A stretch of DNA of 64,000 bases from the NCBI RefSeq assembly GCF_023630175.1, contig NZ_JALLIN010000009.1:101888-165887 (forward strand), given 5' to 3'. The position numbers and the translations under genes are program-made. This stretch comes from Streptomyces cellostaticus. Lineage in GTDB: Bacteria; Actinomycetota; Actinomycetes; Streptomycetales; Streptomycetaceae. How positions within the stretch are numbered: position 1 is the stretch's first letter; every line of letters starts with the position of its first letter. Shown piece by piece: positions 9,103-17,338 of the stretch. The notes under the pieces are model-generated. The model worked only from the letters and a program-made list of their open reading frames with translations, had not been told where the DNA came from and ran no database searches.

Positions 9103-10437
9103 TTACAGCTCCGCCTGGCCCGCGCCCTTGAGCGCGCCCAGGTCGAAGACGCCGCCCATCCTGGCGAAGCCCAGGTCACTGGGGTGCAGATGGTCGCCGG
9201 AGTCGTACTGGGGGCGCAGCCGGCGCGCGTCGTACGGGTCCCGCAGGGCCTGGTCGAAGTCGACGACCGAGTCGTAGACCCGGCCGGACCGGATCTCCGC
9301 GTTGACCTGCCGGCGCACCTCCTCGCGGGCCGGCGTCCAGCCGCGGTGGCCGCGGAACGGCATCAGGGTCGCGCCCACCACCCTCAGCCCGCGGGCGTGC
9401 GCCTGGCGCACCAGGGTGCGCAGGCCCTCGGTGATCCGGTCCGGGTCGGCGAGGGCCGGGTTGCGGAGGATGTCGTTGATGCCGAGGTCGATGACGACGA
9501 CCTTCACATTGGTCCGGGACAGCGCGTCCCGGCCGAAGCGGCCGAGGCCGCTCTGGTTCTCCGCCGGGCGGCCCAGGCCGTCCGCGAGGACCTGGTTGCC
9601 GCTGATGCCCTCGTTGACGATGCCGTAGCGCGGCAGGGCGTCACCGCCCGCCACCGCCGTGTGGAGCCGGCCCGCGAGGACGTCGGTCCAGCGGCGGTTG
9701 GCGCCGACCGTGGACGTGATGCCGTCGGTTATCGAGTCGCCGAAGACGACCACCGTGCCCGTCGCCTCGTTGCTCAGCACGTCAAGGGCCGTCAGATAGC
9801 GCCAGTACGGCGTCTGTTCGGTGTACGCGGCGCCCGTCGCGTCCTCCGTGCGGTCGCCCCGGGCGACGTACGACATCTGCTGCGCGTGCGGGTGGTAGGT
9901 GACCGGGCCCGACTGGGTCGGCGCGTACGTGGTGACCAGCACGTCCGAGTCGCGCGGGACGATGACGCGGACGGCGTCGCTGAGCACCTGGCCGCCGGCC
10001 GGGACGACCACGCCGGGCGCGCCGTTGAACGTCAGCCGGCGCATCGTCGCCGCGTCGGCCTCGGCCGTGTCGTGACCCGACGCCACGGCCAGGGAGGCGT
10101 GCGTGATGGTCAGCGGGGACTGCCCGTAGAGGTTGGACAGCGTGATGCGGGCACTCGTACCCGCGGTGCTCGCGTGGACGACGTTGCGCACCGAGCGGCC
10201 GGCGAGACCGGTGGTCTCGGTGCCCGGCTCGCCGCCCACGGGCGCCGTGGACCAGGCGCCGACCCAGGTGCCGGTCGACGCGGGAGCGACGGAGGAGCCA
10301 TGGCGTGGACGGCCGTCGGTGACAGTGCTGCTGGGGGTGCCGTGGCCCATGGCCACCGTGACGTAGACGGCTGCGGATACGGCCACGATCAGCGCGACCA
10401 GGGCGCTGAGTACGGCATAACCATGACGCTTGGTCAT
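9103..10437 (-). CDS. Secreted SGNH/GDSL-family hydrolase
   Basis: A 444-residue exported esterase or lipase. The N-terminus has basic residues then a hydrophobic stretch (AVLSALVALIVAVSAAVYVTVA), which is a signal peptide or membrane anchor. A beta-rich domain of roughly 150 residues precedes the catalytic domain. All four SGNH blocks are present: GDSIT with the nucleophile serine, the glycine in GISGN, the asparagine in GIND, and DHLHP near the C-terminus carrying the catalytic Asp-His pair. Such enzymes remove acyl or acetyl groups from polysaccharides, lipids or other esters; the substrate cannot be read from sequence. The upstream gap shared with the divergent DUF445 gene contains a perfect 24-base palindrome. 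Confidence 0.9.
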   Translation of the reverse strand: MTKRHGYAVLSALVALIVAVSAAVYVTVAMGHGTPSSTVTDGRPRHGSSVAPASTGTWVGAWSTAPVGGEPGTETTGLAGRSVRNVVHASTAGTSARITLSNLYGQSPLTITHASLAVASGHDTAEADAATMRRLTFNGAPGVVVPAGGQVLSDAVRVIVPRDSDVLVTTYAPTQSGPVTYHPHAQQMSYVARGDRTEDATGAAYTEQTPYWRYLTALDVLSNEATGTVVVFGDSITDGITSTVGANRRWTDVLAGRLHTAVAGGDALPRYGIVNEGISGNQVLADGLGRPAENQSGLGRFGRDALSRTNVKVVVIDLGINDILRNPALADPDRITEGLRTLVRQAHARGLRVVGATLMPFRGHRGWTPAREEVRRQVNAEIRSGRVYDSVVDFDQALRDPYDARRLRPQYDSGDHLHPSDLGFARMGGVFDLGALKGAGQAEL

Positions 10438-10487
10438 GCTTGCGTTGTTCTCCTCGGGAGACGGGAGCCCGGGGCTCCGATCTTGAT

Positions 10488-10511
10488 GAACCCATGATGC
10501 GTCATGGGTTC
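10488..10511. promoter_or_regulatory. Perfect palindrome in divergent promoter region
   Basis: The arms gaacccatga (10488-10497) and tcatgggttc (10502-10511) are perfectly complementary over 10 bp around the four bases tgcg. The site lies between the divergent SGNH hydrolase and DUF445 genes, where a terminator makes no sense, so a regulator-binding operator is more likely. The regulator is unknown. Confidence 0.55.
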
Positions 10512-10644
10512 GGGAGACCTGACAGGGCCCTGCCCGAAACCCCCTGGGAACAGACGCCGGGAACTCCCGTTCCGTTCCGGGAGTCGGTCAGGAAGGGACA
10601 ATTGTGGGCGGGATCACCGCACGGGTGGAGTACGGGTGGAGCTG

Positions 10645-11973
10645 ATGGAAAGCACCGAGACACGAACAGCGGACCGGACGACGGCACGGCAGACCGCGTC
10701 GCACCGGACGATGACCGCCTTCACGCCCGCCGACGAGGAACGGCGGCGGGGCGTGCGGCGCATGAAACTCACCGCGACCGGGCTGCTGCTGTTCGTCGCC
10801 CTCGTCTACGTGCTCGCCCGGCTCGCCACGCACCAGGGCGCGGGCGCCTGGGCGGGATACGTGGCCGCCGCGGCCGAGGCCGGCATGGTGGGCGCCCTCG
10901 CCGACTGGTTCGCCGTCACCGCCCTCTTCCGGCACCCCCTCGGGCTGCCCATCCCGCACACGGCGATCATCCCCACCAAGAAGGACCAGCTCGGCGTCTC
11001 CCTGGGCGAGTTCGTCGGGGAGAACTTCCTCTCCCAGGACGTCGTGCGGCAGCGGCTGCGCGCCGTCGGCATCGGCAGCCGGCTCGGCGCCTGGCTCGCC
11101 CGGCCCGAGCACGCCGACCGGGTCACCGCCGAACTCGCCACCGCGCTGCGCGGCGCGCTCACCGTGATGCGCGACCGGGACGTCCAGGCCGTCGTCACGG
11201 AGGCCGTCACCCGGCGGGCCGACGTCCAGGAGATCGCGCCCGGCCTCGGCAAGATGCTGGAGCGGATCGTCGCCGACGGCGGCCACAACCGCGTCGTCGA
11301 CCTCGTCGTCGCCCGCGCCCACGACTGGCTGGAACTGCACCGCGCCGACGTGATGAGCGCCGTCGAGGGCGGGGCGCCCGGCTGGACCCCGCGCTTCGTC
11401 GACAAGAAGGTCGGCGACCGCGTGTACAAGGAACTGCTGCGCTTCGTCACCGAGATGCGCGACATGCCCTCCCACCCGGCCCGCGGCGCCCTCGACCGCT
11501 TCCTCACGGACTTCGCCTCCGACCTGCAGTCCGACACCGACACCCGCGGACGGGTGGAACGGCTCAAGGGCGACATCCTCGGCCGCGGCGAGGTGCAGGA
11601 CCTGATCGCCTCCGCCTGGACCGCCGTACGCTCCATGGTCGTCGCGGCCGCCGGGGACGAGCGCAGCGAGCTGCGCACGCGGGTGCGGGCCGCCCTGCTC
11701 TCGCTCGGCACCCGGATGGCGAACGAGCCGAGGGTGCAGCAGAAGGTCGACGGCTGGGTGGAAGGCGTGGCCGTGCACGTCGTCACCACGTACCGCAAGG
11801 AGATCACCTCGCTGATCACCGAAACCGTCGCCGGCTGGGACGCCGAGCACACCACCCGCAAGATCGAGGCGCACATCGGCCGCGACCTCCAGTTCATCCG
11901 CATCAACGGCACGGTCGTCGGTTCGCTGGCGGGCCTGCTCATCTACGTCGTCACCCGCGCCGTGGGCGCCTGA
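10645..11973 (+). CDS. DUF445 family membrane protein
   Basis: A 442-residue protein of the DUF445 family. After about 45 polar residues there is a hydrophobic segment (GLLLFVALVYVLARLA), then a conserved region AAAEAGMVGALADWFAVTALFRHPLGLPIPHTAIIP that marks the family. A long charged helical domain follows, and a final membrane helix (VVGSLAGLLIYVVTRAV) ends the protein. Two terminal membrane helices with a large helical domain between them suggest an envelope-associated role; the function is unknown. ATG at 10645 is preceded by GGTGGAGCTG; the open frame upstream to 10504 overlaps the palindrome and looks non-coding. Confidence 0.85.
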   Translation: MESTETRTADRTTARQTASHRTMTAFTPADEERRRGVRRMKLTATGLLLFVALVYVLARLATHQGAGAWAGYVAAAAEAGMVGALADWFAVTALFRHPLGLPIPHTAIIPTKKDQLGVSLGEFVGENFLSQDVVRQRLRAVGIGSRLGAWLARPEHADRVTAELATALRGALTVMRDRDVQAVVTEAVTRRADVQEIAPGLGKMLERIVADGGHNRVVDLVVARAHDWLELHRADVMSAVEGGAPGWTPRFVDKKVGDRVYKELLRFVTEMRDMPSHPARGALDRFLTDFASDLQSDTDTRGRVERLKGDILGRGEVQDLIASAWTAVRSMVVAAAGDERSELRTRVRAALLSLGTRMANEPRVQQKVDGWVEGVAVHVVTTYRKEITSLITETVAGWDAEHTTRKIEAHIGRDLQFIRINGTVVGSLAGLLIYVVTRAVGA

Positions 11974-12104
11974 GACCGGTCCGCCCCGGGCCTGCCGCGG
12001 AACCTCTCCGAACCTGCCCGGTCCCCCTTGCGCGGGCCTGCCCCGGGCCTACCCGGGCCACGCGAGGGCACCCGTATCCCGTCCTTCGGCGTTGAGGGGA
12101 GCCC

Positions 12105-13643
12105 ATGAGCACTGCCGCGGCACCGGCACCGCAGAGCGGCCGGACCATCACCACGAACATCCCCGCCCGACTCGACCGCCTGCCCTGGTCCCGGTGGCAC
12201 TGGTCGATCGTCATCGGCCTGGGCACCGTATGGATCCTCGACGGCCTCGAGGTCACGGTCGTCGGCAACATCGCCGGCCGGCTGTCCGAGCCGGGCAGCG
12301 GGCTGAGCATCAGCTCCGGGCAGGTCACCGGCGTCGCCGCCGCGCTCTACGTGGCCGGCGCCTGCGTCGGCGCGCTGTTCTGGGGCCGGCTCACCGACCG
12401 CTTCGGCCGCAAGAAGCTGTTCATGATCACGCTCGCGGTGTACCTCGCGGCGACGGCCCTCACCGCGGTGTCCACCGAGGCCTGGTGGTTCTTCCTGTTC
12501 CGGTTCCTGACCGGCTTCGGCATCGGCGGCGAGTACGCGGCGATCAACAGCGCCATCGACGAGCTCATCCCCGCGAACTACCGGGGCCGCGTCGACCTCG
12601 TCATCAACGGCAGCTTCTGGCTCGGCGCGGTCGGCGGCTCCCTGCTCTCCATCCTCGCCCTCAACACCGACGTGCTCCCGGCCGGTGTCGGCTGGCGCCT
12701 CACCTTCGCGCTCGGCGCCGTCCTCGCCCTGGTCATCCTCCTCGTCCGCCGGCACGTCCCGGAGAGCCCGCGGTGGCTGCTCATCCACGGCCGCGACGGC
12801 GAGGCGGAGGAGATCGTCACCGGCATCGAACGCCGGGTCCGGGCGGAGAAGGGCGAAGCCCTCGCCGAGCCCGAGGGCGAGCTGGAGATCCACCAGCGCA
12901 AGAGCGTCACCTTCACGGAGATCGCGCGCACCGTCTTCGGCCGGTACCGCAAGCGCGCGGTCCTCGGCTTCTCCCTCTTCATCGGCCAGGCGTTCCTCTA
13001 CAACGCCATCACCTTCGGCTTCGGCGCGATCCTCACCAAGTTCTTCGACGTGCCCGCCGACCACACGGGCTACTACTTCGCCGTGATCGCCGTCGGCAAC
13101 TTCTGCGGCCCGTTGCTGCTCGGCCACCTCTTCGACACCGTCGGCCGCCGCGTGATGATCTCCTCGACCTATCTGCTGTCGGGCCTGCTGCTGTTCGGCA
13201 CCGCCTGGCTCTTCGACCGCGGCTCGCTCGGTGCCGGCACGCTCACCGCCTGCTGGTGCGCGGTGCTCTTCTTCGCCTCCGCCGGCGCCTCCAGCGCGTA
13301 CCTCACGGTCTCCGAGATCTTCCCGATGGAGACCCGGGCCATGTCGATCGCCTTCTTCTACGCCCTCGGCACCGCCGCCGGCGGCATCAGCGGCCCGCTG
13401 CTCTTCGCCGACCTCACCAGCACCGGCAAGGTCGGTGACACCGTCCTGGCGTTCCAGATCGGCGCCGGGCTGATGTGCGCGGCCGGTCTCGTCGCCGTGT
13501 TCCTCGCGGTGAACGCCGAGCGCCGGTCCCTCGAGGACATCGCCCGCCCGCTGACCGCGGCCGCCGGCCGGGCCAGGGCGGCGGCGCGGCCGGCCGACGG
13601 CCCGCAGGGCCCCTCGGCACCGCCCGCGGCCGGCAGGACCTGA
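12105..13643 (+). CDS. MFS transporter, metabolite:H+ symporter type
   Basis: A 512-residue major facilitator with about 12 membrane segments. It shows the signature GRLTDRFGRKKLF after segment 2, FLTGFGIGGEYAA in segment 4 and HVPESPRWLL in the central loop, placing it in the sugar/aromatic-acid symporter group. The acidic residue in ILDGLEVTVVG of segment 1 fits proton coupling. A disordered Pro/Ala tail of about 35 residues ends the protein. The start ATG at 12105 follows GAGGGGAG. No catabolic enzyme lies next to it, so the substrate is unknown. It is in the same direction as rdgB, 38 bases apart, and may share a transcript. Confidence 0.88.
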   Translation: MSTAAAPAPQSGRTITTNIPARLDRLPWSRWHWSIVIGLGTVWILDGLEVTVVGNIAGRLSEPGSGLSISSGQVTGVAAALYVAGACVGALFWGRLTDRFGRKKLFMITLAVYLAATALTAVSTEAWWFFLFRFLTGFGIGGEYAAINSAIDELIPANYRGRVDLVINGSFWLGAVGGSLLSILALNTDVLPAGVGWRLTFALGAVLALVILLVRRHVPESPRWLLIHGRDGEAEEIVTGIERRVRAEKGEALAEPEGELEIHQRKSVTFTEIARTVFGRYRKRAVLGFSLFIGQAFLYNAITFGFGAILTKFFDVPADHTGYYFAVIAVGNFCGPLLLGHLFDTVGRRVMISSTYLLSGLLLFGTAWLFDRGSLGAGTLTACWCAVLFFASAGASSAYLTVSEIFPMETRAMSIAFFYALGTAAGGISGPLLFADLTSTGKVGDTVLAFQIGAGLMCAAGLVAVFLAVNAERRSLEDIARPLTAAAGRARAAARPADGPQGPSAPPAAGRT

Positions 13644-13681
13644 CGGCCGCGGGACCGGTCCGCCGGGGGATACTGGCCCCC

Positions 13682-14284
13682 ATGACCCGCCTGATCCTCG
13701 CCACCCGCAACGCCGGAAAGATCACCGAACTGAGGGCCGTCCTCACCGAAGCAGGCCTCCCCCACGAGCTGATCGGCGCCGACGCCTTCCCCGACGTCCC
13801 CGACGTCCGGGAGACCGGTGTCACCTTCGCGGAGAACGCCCTGCTCAAGGCGCACGCCCTGGCCCGGGCCACCGGCCTCCCGGCCGTCGCCGACGACTCG
13901 GGCCTGTGCGTCGACGTCCTGAACGGCGCCCCCGGCATCTTCTCCGCCCGCTGGGCGGGCGCCCACGGCGACGACAAGGCCAACCTGGACCTCCTGCTGG
14001 CCCAGCTCTCCGACATCGCGGAGGAGCACCGGGGAGCGCACTTCGCCTGCGCGGCCGCGCTGGCCCTGCCGGACGGCACGGAGCGCGTGGTCGAGGGGCA
14101 GCTCCGGGGCGTCCTGCGGCACGCCCCGGCCGGTACGAACGGCTTCGGCTACGACCCGGTCCTCCAGCCGGACGGCGAGAGCCGTACCTGCGCGGAGCTG
14201 AGCGCCGACGAGAAGAACGCGATCAGCCACCGGGGCAAGGCGTTCCGGGCGCTGGTGCCGGTTGTGCGGGAGCTGCTGGGCTGA
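13682..14284 (+). CDS. rdgB: XTP/dITP diphosphatase (RdgB/HAM1)
   Basis: A 200-residue house-cleaning pyrophosphatase that hydrolyses XTP, ITP and dITP to the monophosphates, keeping deaminated purines out of nucleic acids. Family motifs are complete: LATRNAGKITEL at the N-terminus, FAENALLKAHA, ADDSGLCVDVLNGAPGIFSARWAG, FGYDPVL, and a final SHRGKAFRAL. ATG at 13682 fits the family start. In many actinobacteria this gene directly follows rph; here rph lies about 11 kb away on the other strand. A strong hairpin terminator begins 9 bases after the stop. Confidence 0.96.
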   Translation: MTRLILATRNAGKITELRAVLTEAGLPHELIGADAFPDVPDVRETGVTFAENALLKAHALARATGLPAVADDSGLCVDVLNGAPGIFSARWAGAHGDDKANLDLLLAQLSDIAEEHRGAHFACAAALALPDGTERVVEGQLRGVLRHAPAGTNGFGYDPVLQPDGESRTCAELSADEKNAISHRGKAFRALVPVVRELLG

Positions 14285-14293
14285 CATGCGAAA

Positions 14294-14326
14294 CGCCTCC
14301 CGCCTTCGGGTCGAAGGCGGGAGGCG
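14294..14326. terminator. Hairpin between rdgB and tRNA-Leu
   Basis: A perfect 14-bp stem (cgcctcccgccttc / gaaggcgggaggcg) closes on a five-base loop gggtc. It sits between the convergent rdgB gene and the tRNA-Leu gene, so it can end transcription from both sides. No T tract follows. Confidence 0.8.
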
Positions 14327-14327
14327 G

Positions 14328-14411
14328 TGCGGCCGGTGGGATTCGAACCCACACGGGCGTGAACCCACTGGGACCTAAACCCAGCATGACTGCCAGTTCC
14401 ATCACGGCCGC
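14328..14411 (-). tRNA. tRNA-Leu, anticodon UAG
   Basis: On the minus strand the RNA begins GCGGCCGTGATGGAACTGG and ends with GGTTCGAATCCCACC and the acceptor strand CGGCCGC plus discriminator A. The seven acceptor pairs are perfect. The anticodon stem CTGGG/CCCAG encloses the loop TTTAGGT, giving anticodon UAG (leucine, CUA codons). A long variable arm follows, as expected of a class II tRNA. CCA is not encoded. Confidence 0.95.
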
Positions 14412-14506
14412 CTGAGGCGCGGCCCACTTTACTGTGCCGCGCCGTACGCCGTCCGCCCCCTGCGCGGCTGCTGTCGCCGGCCGCGCGGCGGGTGGGTCCC
14501 GGACCG

Positions 14507-14854
14507 CTATCCGGCGTCACCGGTACCGCTGGGGCACCGGCCGGAACTCGGTACGACGTAGAACTTCACGGCCCGCATCTCGGGGACCGGCCGCTGGGAG
14601 CAGATCGTGTAGCGGGCCGCGGACTCCAGGCCGATGGCCCGGTGCGGGTCCGTCGGGTCGACGAAGGTGGCCCCCAGGCCGGCCTTCTTGGCGCCCTCGA
14701 TGCCCTTCGTGAGCTTCTGGCCGACCGCCGAGCCCAGAGTGGGCATCGGCGTACGGCTCTCCTCCTCCGCGCCCGGATCGTGCGTGGCGCAGGCGGCCAG
14801 CAGAAGGGGCGTCGCGATCAGGCTCCCCAGCCGCGCGAGGCGTCGTGCCCTCAT
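14507..14854 (-). CDS. Small lipoprotein of unknown function
   Basis: A 115-residue protein with a clear lipoprotein signal: arginine-rich start, hydrophobic core and lipobox LLAAC near residue 22. The mature part contains TLGSAVGQKLTKGIEGAKKA and ends with AVKFYVVPSSGRCP. It should be anchored on the outer face of the membrane. It lies 7 bases downstream of the next secreted protein gene on the same strand, so the two are probably co-transcribed. No family is recognised. Confidence 0.75.
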   Translation of the reverse strand: MRARRLARLGSLIATPLLLAACATHDPGAEEESRTPMPTLGSAVGQKLTKGIEGAKKAGLGATFVDPTDPHRAIGLESAARYTICSQRPVPEMRAVKFYVVPSSGRCPSGTGDAG

Positions 14855-14861
14855 CGCGTCG

Positions 14862-15245
14862 TCACGAGGTCATGACCGTCTGCGTGCTGAGGCAGGAGAA
14901 GTCCAGCCCGCCGGTCGGGGTGCCGTGCCAGTCACCGGTCATCGCGCCGAGGGCGATCGCCCGGTTCTCGGGCAGGTCGAGGTCGACGTGACGGGTCGTG
15001 CCGTTGCCGTTCGAGTTCCAGTAGAAGTACTTGGTGCCGTTCTCGATGACACCCACGGCGGAGTGCCCGTCGGCCTCGATGTCCGAGATGTACAGGTGGT
15101 CGCCGTACGTCTTGAAGACGGACTTGGCGCCGCAGCCGGGCGCCGCGTACACCGTGTAGGTGGTGTTGGCGTAGGCGGCGGTGGACGTCAGAGCGATGCC
15201 GGCGGCCACGCCGCCGGTCAGGACGGCACGCATGATCTTGCGCAT
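14862..15245 (-). CDS. Small secreted protein of unknown function
   Basis: A 127-residue protein with a classical signal peptide (MRKIMRAVLTGGVAAGIALT, cleavage probably after AAYA). The mature part is about 100 residues with two cysteines, one near APGCGAKS and one in DFSCLS close to the end, likely a disulfide, and is beta-rich. ATG at 15245 is preceded by AAGGGGAAGAAG; the open frame upstream lacks coding character. Together with the lipoprotein gene downstream it may form a small envelope operon. No known domain is recognised. Confidence 0.75.
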   Translation of the reverse strand: MRKIMRAVLTGGVAAGIALTSTAAYANTTYTVYAAPGCGAKSVFKTYGDHLYISDIEADGHSAVGVIENGTKYFYWNSNGNGTTRHVDLDLPENRAIALGAMTGDWHGTPTGGLDFSCLSTQTVMTS

Positions 15246-15584
15246 CTTCTTCCCCTTTGCACAGATGGAGCTCCAGCGGAACGGTTCGGCCCGGAACGGC
15301 GCGCGTGAACTCGACCTGTTGGAAGGCATGACGATGCGAACCCCCATGGCGACGTGTCCCCCCGGTCGTCGGTGATGCCCGGTCATGGCTGGTCAGGCGA
15401 ACCGAACTTGGTGATCACCCTAGGCACGTACCGAACCGGAGGTCAAAGAGTTTGCGGTGGCGGACACGTGAAGTGCGTTGCCCTCAGGGCCAGTTGGGCG
15501 CCCGGCAGACCAACGGCCCGCAACCGGGACTCCGGTGCGGGCCGCACGGAAGGCGGGGAGGCGCCTTCGGGGCGCCCCGGGGCG
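15246..15584. other. Intergenic region upstream of the secreted protein gene
   Basis: This 339-base gap holds the promoter of the minus-strand secreted protein gene and the region downstream of bcp. It is somewhat AT-richer near 15395-15460 (tggtgatcaccctaggcac). No gene, RNA or strong palindrome was recognised. Confidence 0.35.
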
Positions 15585-16052
15585 TCAGATCCCCAGGTCC
15601 TTGATGATCTTGGCCACATGACCGGTGGCACGGACGTTGTAGAGGGCCCGGTCGACCTTGCCCTCCTCGTCCACGACGATCGTGGAGCGGATGACGCCCA
15701 TGTAGGTCTTGCCGTAGTTCTTCTTCTCGCCGTAGGCGCCGTAGGCCTCGGTGGTCGTCTTCTCGGGGTCGGCGAGCAGGGTGATCTTCAGGGACTCCTT
15801 CTCGCGGAACCTGGCCAGCTTCTCCGGCTGGTCCGGGGAGATGCCGATGACGTCGTAGCCGGCGTCGGCGAGGAGGGAGAGGTTGTCCGTGAAGTCGCAG
15901 GCCTGCTTGGTGCAGCCGGGGGTCAGCGCCGCGGGGTAGAAGTAGACGATGACCTTGCGGCCCTTGCGGTCCGACAGGGACACCTGGTTGCCGTCGGCGT
16001 CCGGGAGGGTGAAGGCGGGGGCCACGTCGCCGGGCTGGAGTCGCTCGCTCAT
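15585..16052 (-). CDS. bcp: Thioredoxin-dependent thiol peroxidase (Bcp/PrxQ)
   Basis: A 155-residue peroxiredoxin of the BCP/PrxQ group, which reduces hydroperoxides in the cytoplasm with electrons from thioredoxin. The peroxidatic cysteine is C47 in TPGCTKQACDF and the resolving cysteine is C52 in the same motif, the spacing typical of atypical 2-Cys Bcp. The catalytic threonine and arginine context is present (VYFYPAALTPGCT; GVIRSTIVVDEEG). Start ATG at 16052 gives the usual family length; the open frame upstream lacks conservation. It is divergent from a DUF3618 gene, with about 90 bases between the starts. Confidence 0.95.
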   Translation of the reverse strand: MSERLQPGDVAPAFTLPDADGNQVSLSDRKGRKVIVYFYPAALTPGCTKQACDFTDNLSLLADAGYDVIGISPDQPEKLARFREKESLKITLLADPEKTTTEAYGAYGEKKNYGKTYMGVIRSTIVVDEEGKVDRALYNVRATGHVAKIIKDLGI

Positions 16053-16144
16053 CGGTCCAGCGTAACGGGGGGCATTGCGGTACGGCCCGACCGGGAACTG
16101 ACAGACTGTCCAGGACAGCATCAGGAGACTTCGGAGGCCGTACG

Positions 16145-16474
16145 GTGGCGGACACGTCGGACACCAGAACCCCGGCAGAGATCGAGGCGGACATCAGGCG
16201 CCGCCGCGAAGTACTGGCCGAGACGCTCGACGAGATCGGGGTGCGGGTGCACCCGAAGACGATCGTCGGGGACGCCAAGGCCAAGGTCGTCGCCAATCTC
16301 GATCACACGGTTGGACGGGCGTATGTCCAGGTCAACCGGGTGGTGAGTGACGTCAGGGCGCAGTTCGTGGACGAGGAGGGCGCGCCGCGTCTGGAGCGGG
16401 TGGTGCCGGTGGCACTGGTCGCGGTGGGCCTGGTGGGGCTGCTGGCGCTGGGTGTGCGGCGGCGCGGCCGCTGA
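16145..16474 (+). CDS. DUF3618 membrane protein
   Basis: A 109-residue protein starting at GTG 16145. The DUF3618 signature lies at the N-terminus: RTPAEIEADIRRRREVLAETLDEIGVRVHP. A helical stretch and a single membrane segment near the C-terminus (VVPVALVAVGLVGLLALGV) follow, ending in basic residues. Such proteins are thought to be envelope-associated in actinobacteria; no activity is known. The next gene starts 55 bases downstream on the same strand. Confidence 0.82.
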   Translation: MADTSDTRTPAEIEADIRRRREVLAETLDEIGVRVHPKTIVGDAKAKVVANLDHTVGRAYVQVNRVVSDVRAQFVDEEGAPRLERVVPVALVAVGLVGLLALGVRRRGR

Positions 16475-16529
16475 GCGGCTCGGCGCCCCGGGCTCGTACG
16501 GGCGCGCCGAAGGCAGGTAGGTTCGGAGC

Positions 16530-16889
16530 GTGAGCGCCAACAGAAACGTACAGAGCACCCCCCATCACGACAAGCTGCCCATTCGGATGCTGCATGACCG
16601 GGTGCTGGTCAGGCAGGAGACGGGCGAGGGTGAGCGGCGGTCGGGCGGCGGCATCCTGATTCCCGCCACGGCGGCGGTCGGGCGCCGGCTGGCCTGGGCC
16701 GAGGTGGTCGCGGTGGGCCAGAACGTGCGCACCGTGGAGCCGGGCGACCGGGTGCTGTTCGACCCGGAGGACCGGGCCGAGGTCGAGGTGCGGGGCGTGG
16801 CGTACGTGCTGATGCGGGAGCGGGATCTGCACGCGGTGGCCGCGGACCGCTTCGAGGGCGCGGAGGACTCCACGGGGCTCTACCTCTGA
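16530..16889 (+). CDS. GroES-like co-chaperonin, no GroEL partner nearby
   Basis: A 119-residue protein of the GroES fold from GTG 16530. It has LPIRMLHDRVLVRQ, a mobile-loop segment GEGERRSGGGILIPATA, then AWAEVVAVGQNVRTVEPGDRVLFD and a final VLMRERDLHAV. Compared with canonical GroES (about 100 residues) it has extra residues at both ends and a changed mobile loop. No groEL gene is adjacent, and streptomycetes keep groES-groEL1 and groEL2 elsewhere, so this is a paralogue. It may cap a chaperonin under special conditions or have another role. Confidence 0.85.
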   Translation: MSANRNVQSTPHHDKLPIRMLHDRVLVRQETGEGERRSGGGILIPATAAVGRRLAWAEVVAVGQNVRTVEPGDRVLFDPEDRAEVEVRGVAYVLMRERDLHAVAADRFEGAEDSTGLYL

Positions 16890-16929
16890 GGTACCGCTTG
16901 CCGCCGTCGCTTTGCTACGTTCGGGGGAG

Positions 16930-16972
16930 CCCGACGAGACGCGCCGTACCGGGATGCAGGCAAAGACGACGC
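16930..16972 (+). promoter_or_regulatory. Guanidine-III (ykkC-III) riboswitch
   Basis: The segment reads CCCGACGAGACGCGCCGTAC, then cggg, a linker, then CAAAGACGACGC. As I remember it, this matches the compact ykkC-III consensus known from Thermobifida fusca (ACGAG, GCGCCGUAC, AAGACGGCGC). P1 forms from CCCG (16930-16933) and CGGG (16950-16953). The pseudoknot forms from GCGCCGT (16941-16947) and ACGACGC (16966-16972) with one C-A mismatch. It lies upstream of a SugE/Gdx-type exporter, the classic target. The GGAGG of that gene is 22 bases downstream, so translational control is likely. Confidence 0.83.
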
Positions 16973-17008
16973 ACCAGGAATGGGTTCGTCCACCGGAGGT
17001 GTGTCGTC

Positions 17009-17329
17009 GTGGCGTGGGTTCTGCTGATCGTCGCCGGGCTGCTCGAGGTAGCCTGGTCGGTGGGGATGAAGTACACCGACGGGTTCACCCGGCCGGTCCC
17101 CAGTGTGTTCACGGGGGCCGGGATCGTGGCCAGCATGGTGCTGCTGTCGTACGCGGCGAGGTCGTTGCCGATCGGCACGGCCTACGGCGTGTGGGTCGGG
17201 ATCGGGGCGGCCGGGGCGGCGGTGCTCGGCATGGTGGTGCTGGGTGAGCCGGTCACCGCCGCCCGGGTCTTCTTCGTCTGCCTGCTGCTGGTCGCCGTGG
17301 TGGGGCTCAAGGCGACCGGCGGTCACTGA
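17009..17329 (+). CDS. gdx: SMR-family guanidinium exporter (Gdx/SugE type)
   Basis: A 106-residue protein with four membrane helices. It carries the SugE/Gdx pattern: GLLEVAWSVGMKYTDGFTR around the essential glutamate in helix 1, then SLPIGTAYGVWVGIGAAGAAVLG in helix 3 and a final VVGLKATGG. Members of this subgroup exchange guanidinium for protons and need dual-topology dimers. GTG at 17009 is 8 bases after GGAGG at 16995-16999. A guanidine-III riboswitch precedes it, which supports the substrate assignment strongly. It converges on the penicillin-binding protein gene with 9 bases between stops. Confidence 0.93.
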   Translation: MAWVLLIVAGLLEVAWSVGMKYTDGFTRPVPSVFTGAGIVASMVLLSYAARSLPIGTAYGVWVGIGAAGAAVLGMVVLGEPVTAARVFFVCLLLVAVVGLKATGGH

Positions 17330-17338
17330 CGGGCGGGC

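Noticed and set aside
14294..14326. Hairpin beside the tRNA as an attachment site of an integrated element
   Set aside because: No integrase, no duplicated tRNA 3' end and no foreign-looking DNA next to it. A terminator between convergent genes explains it.
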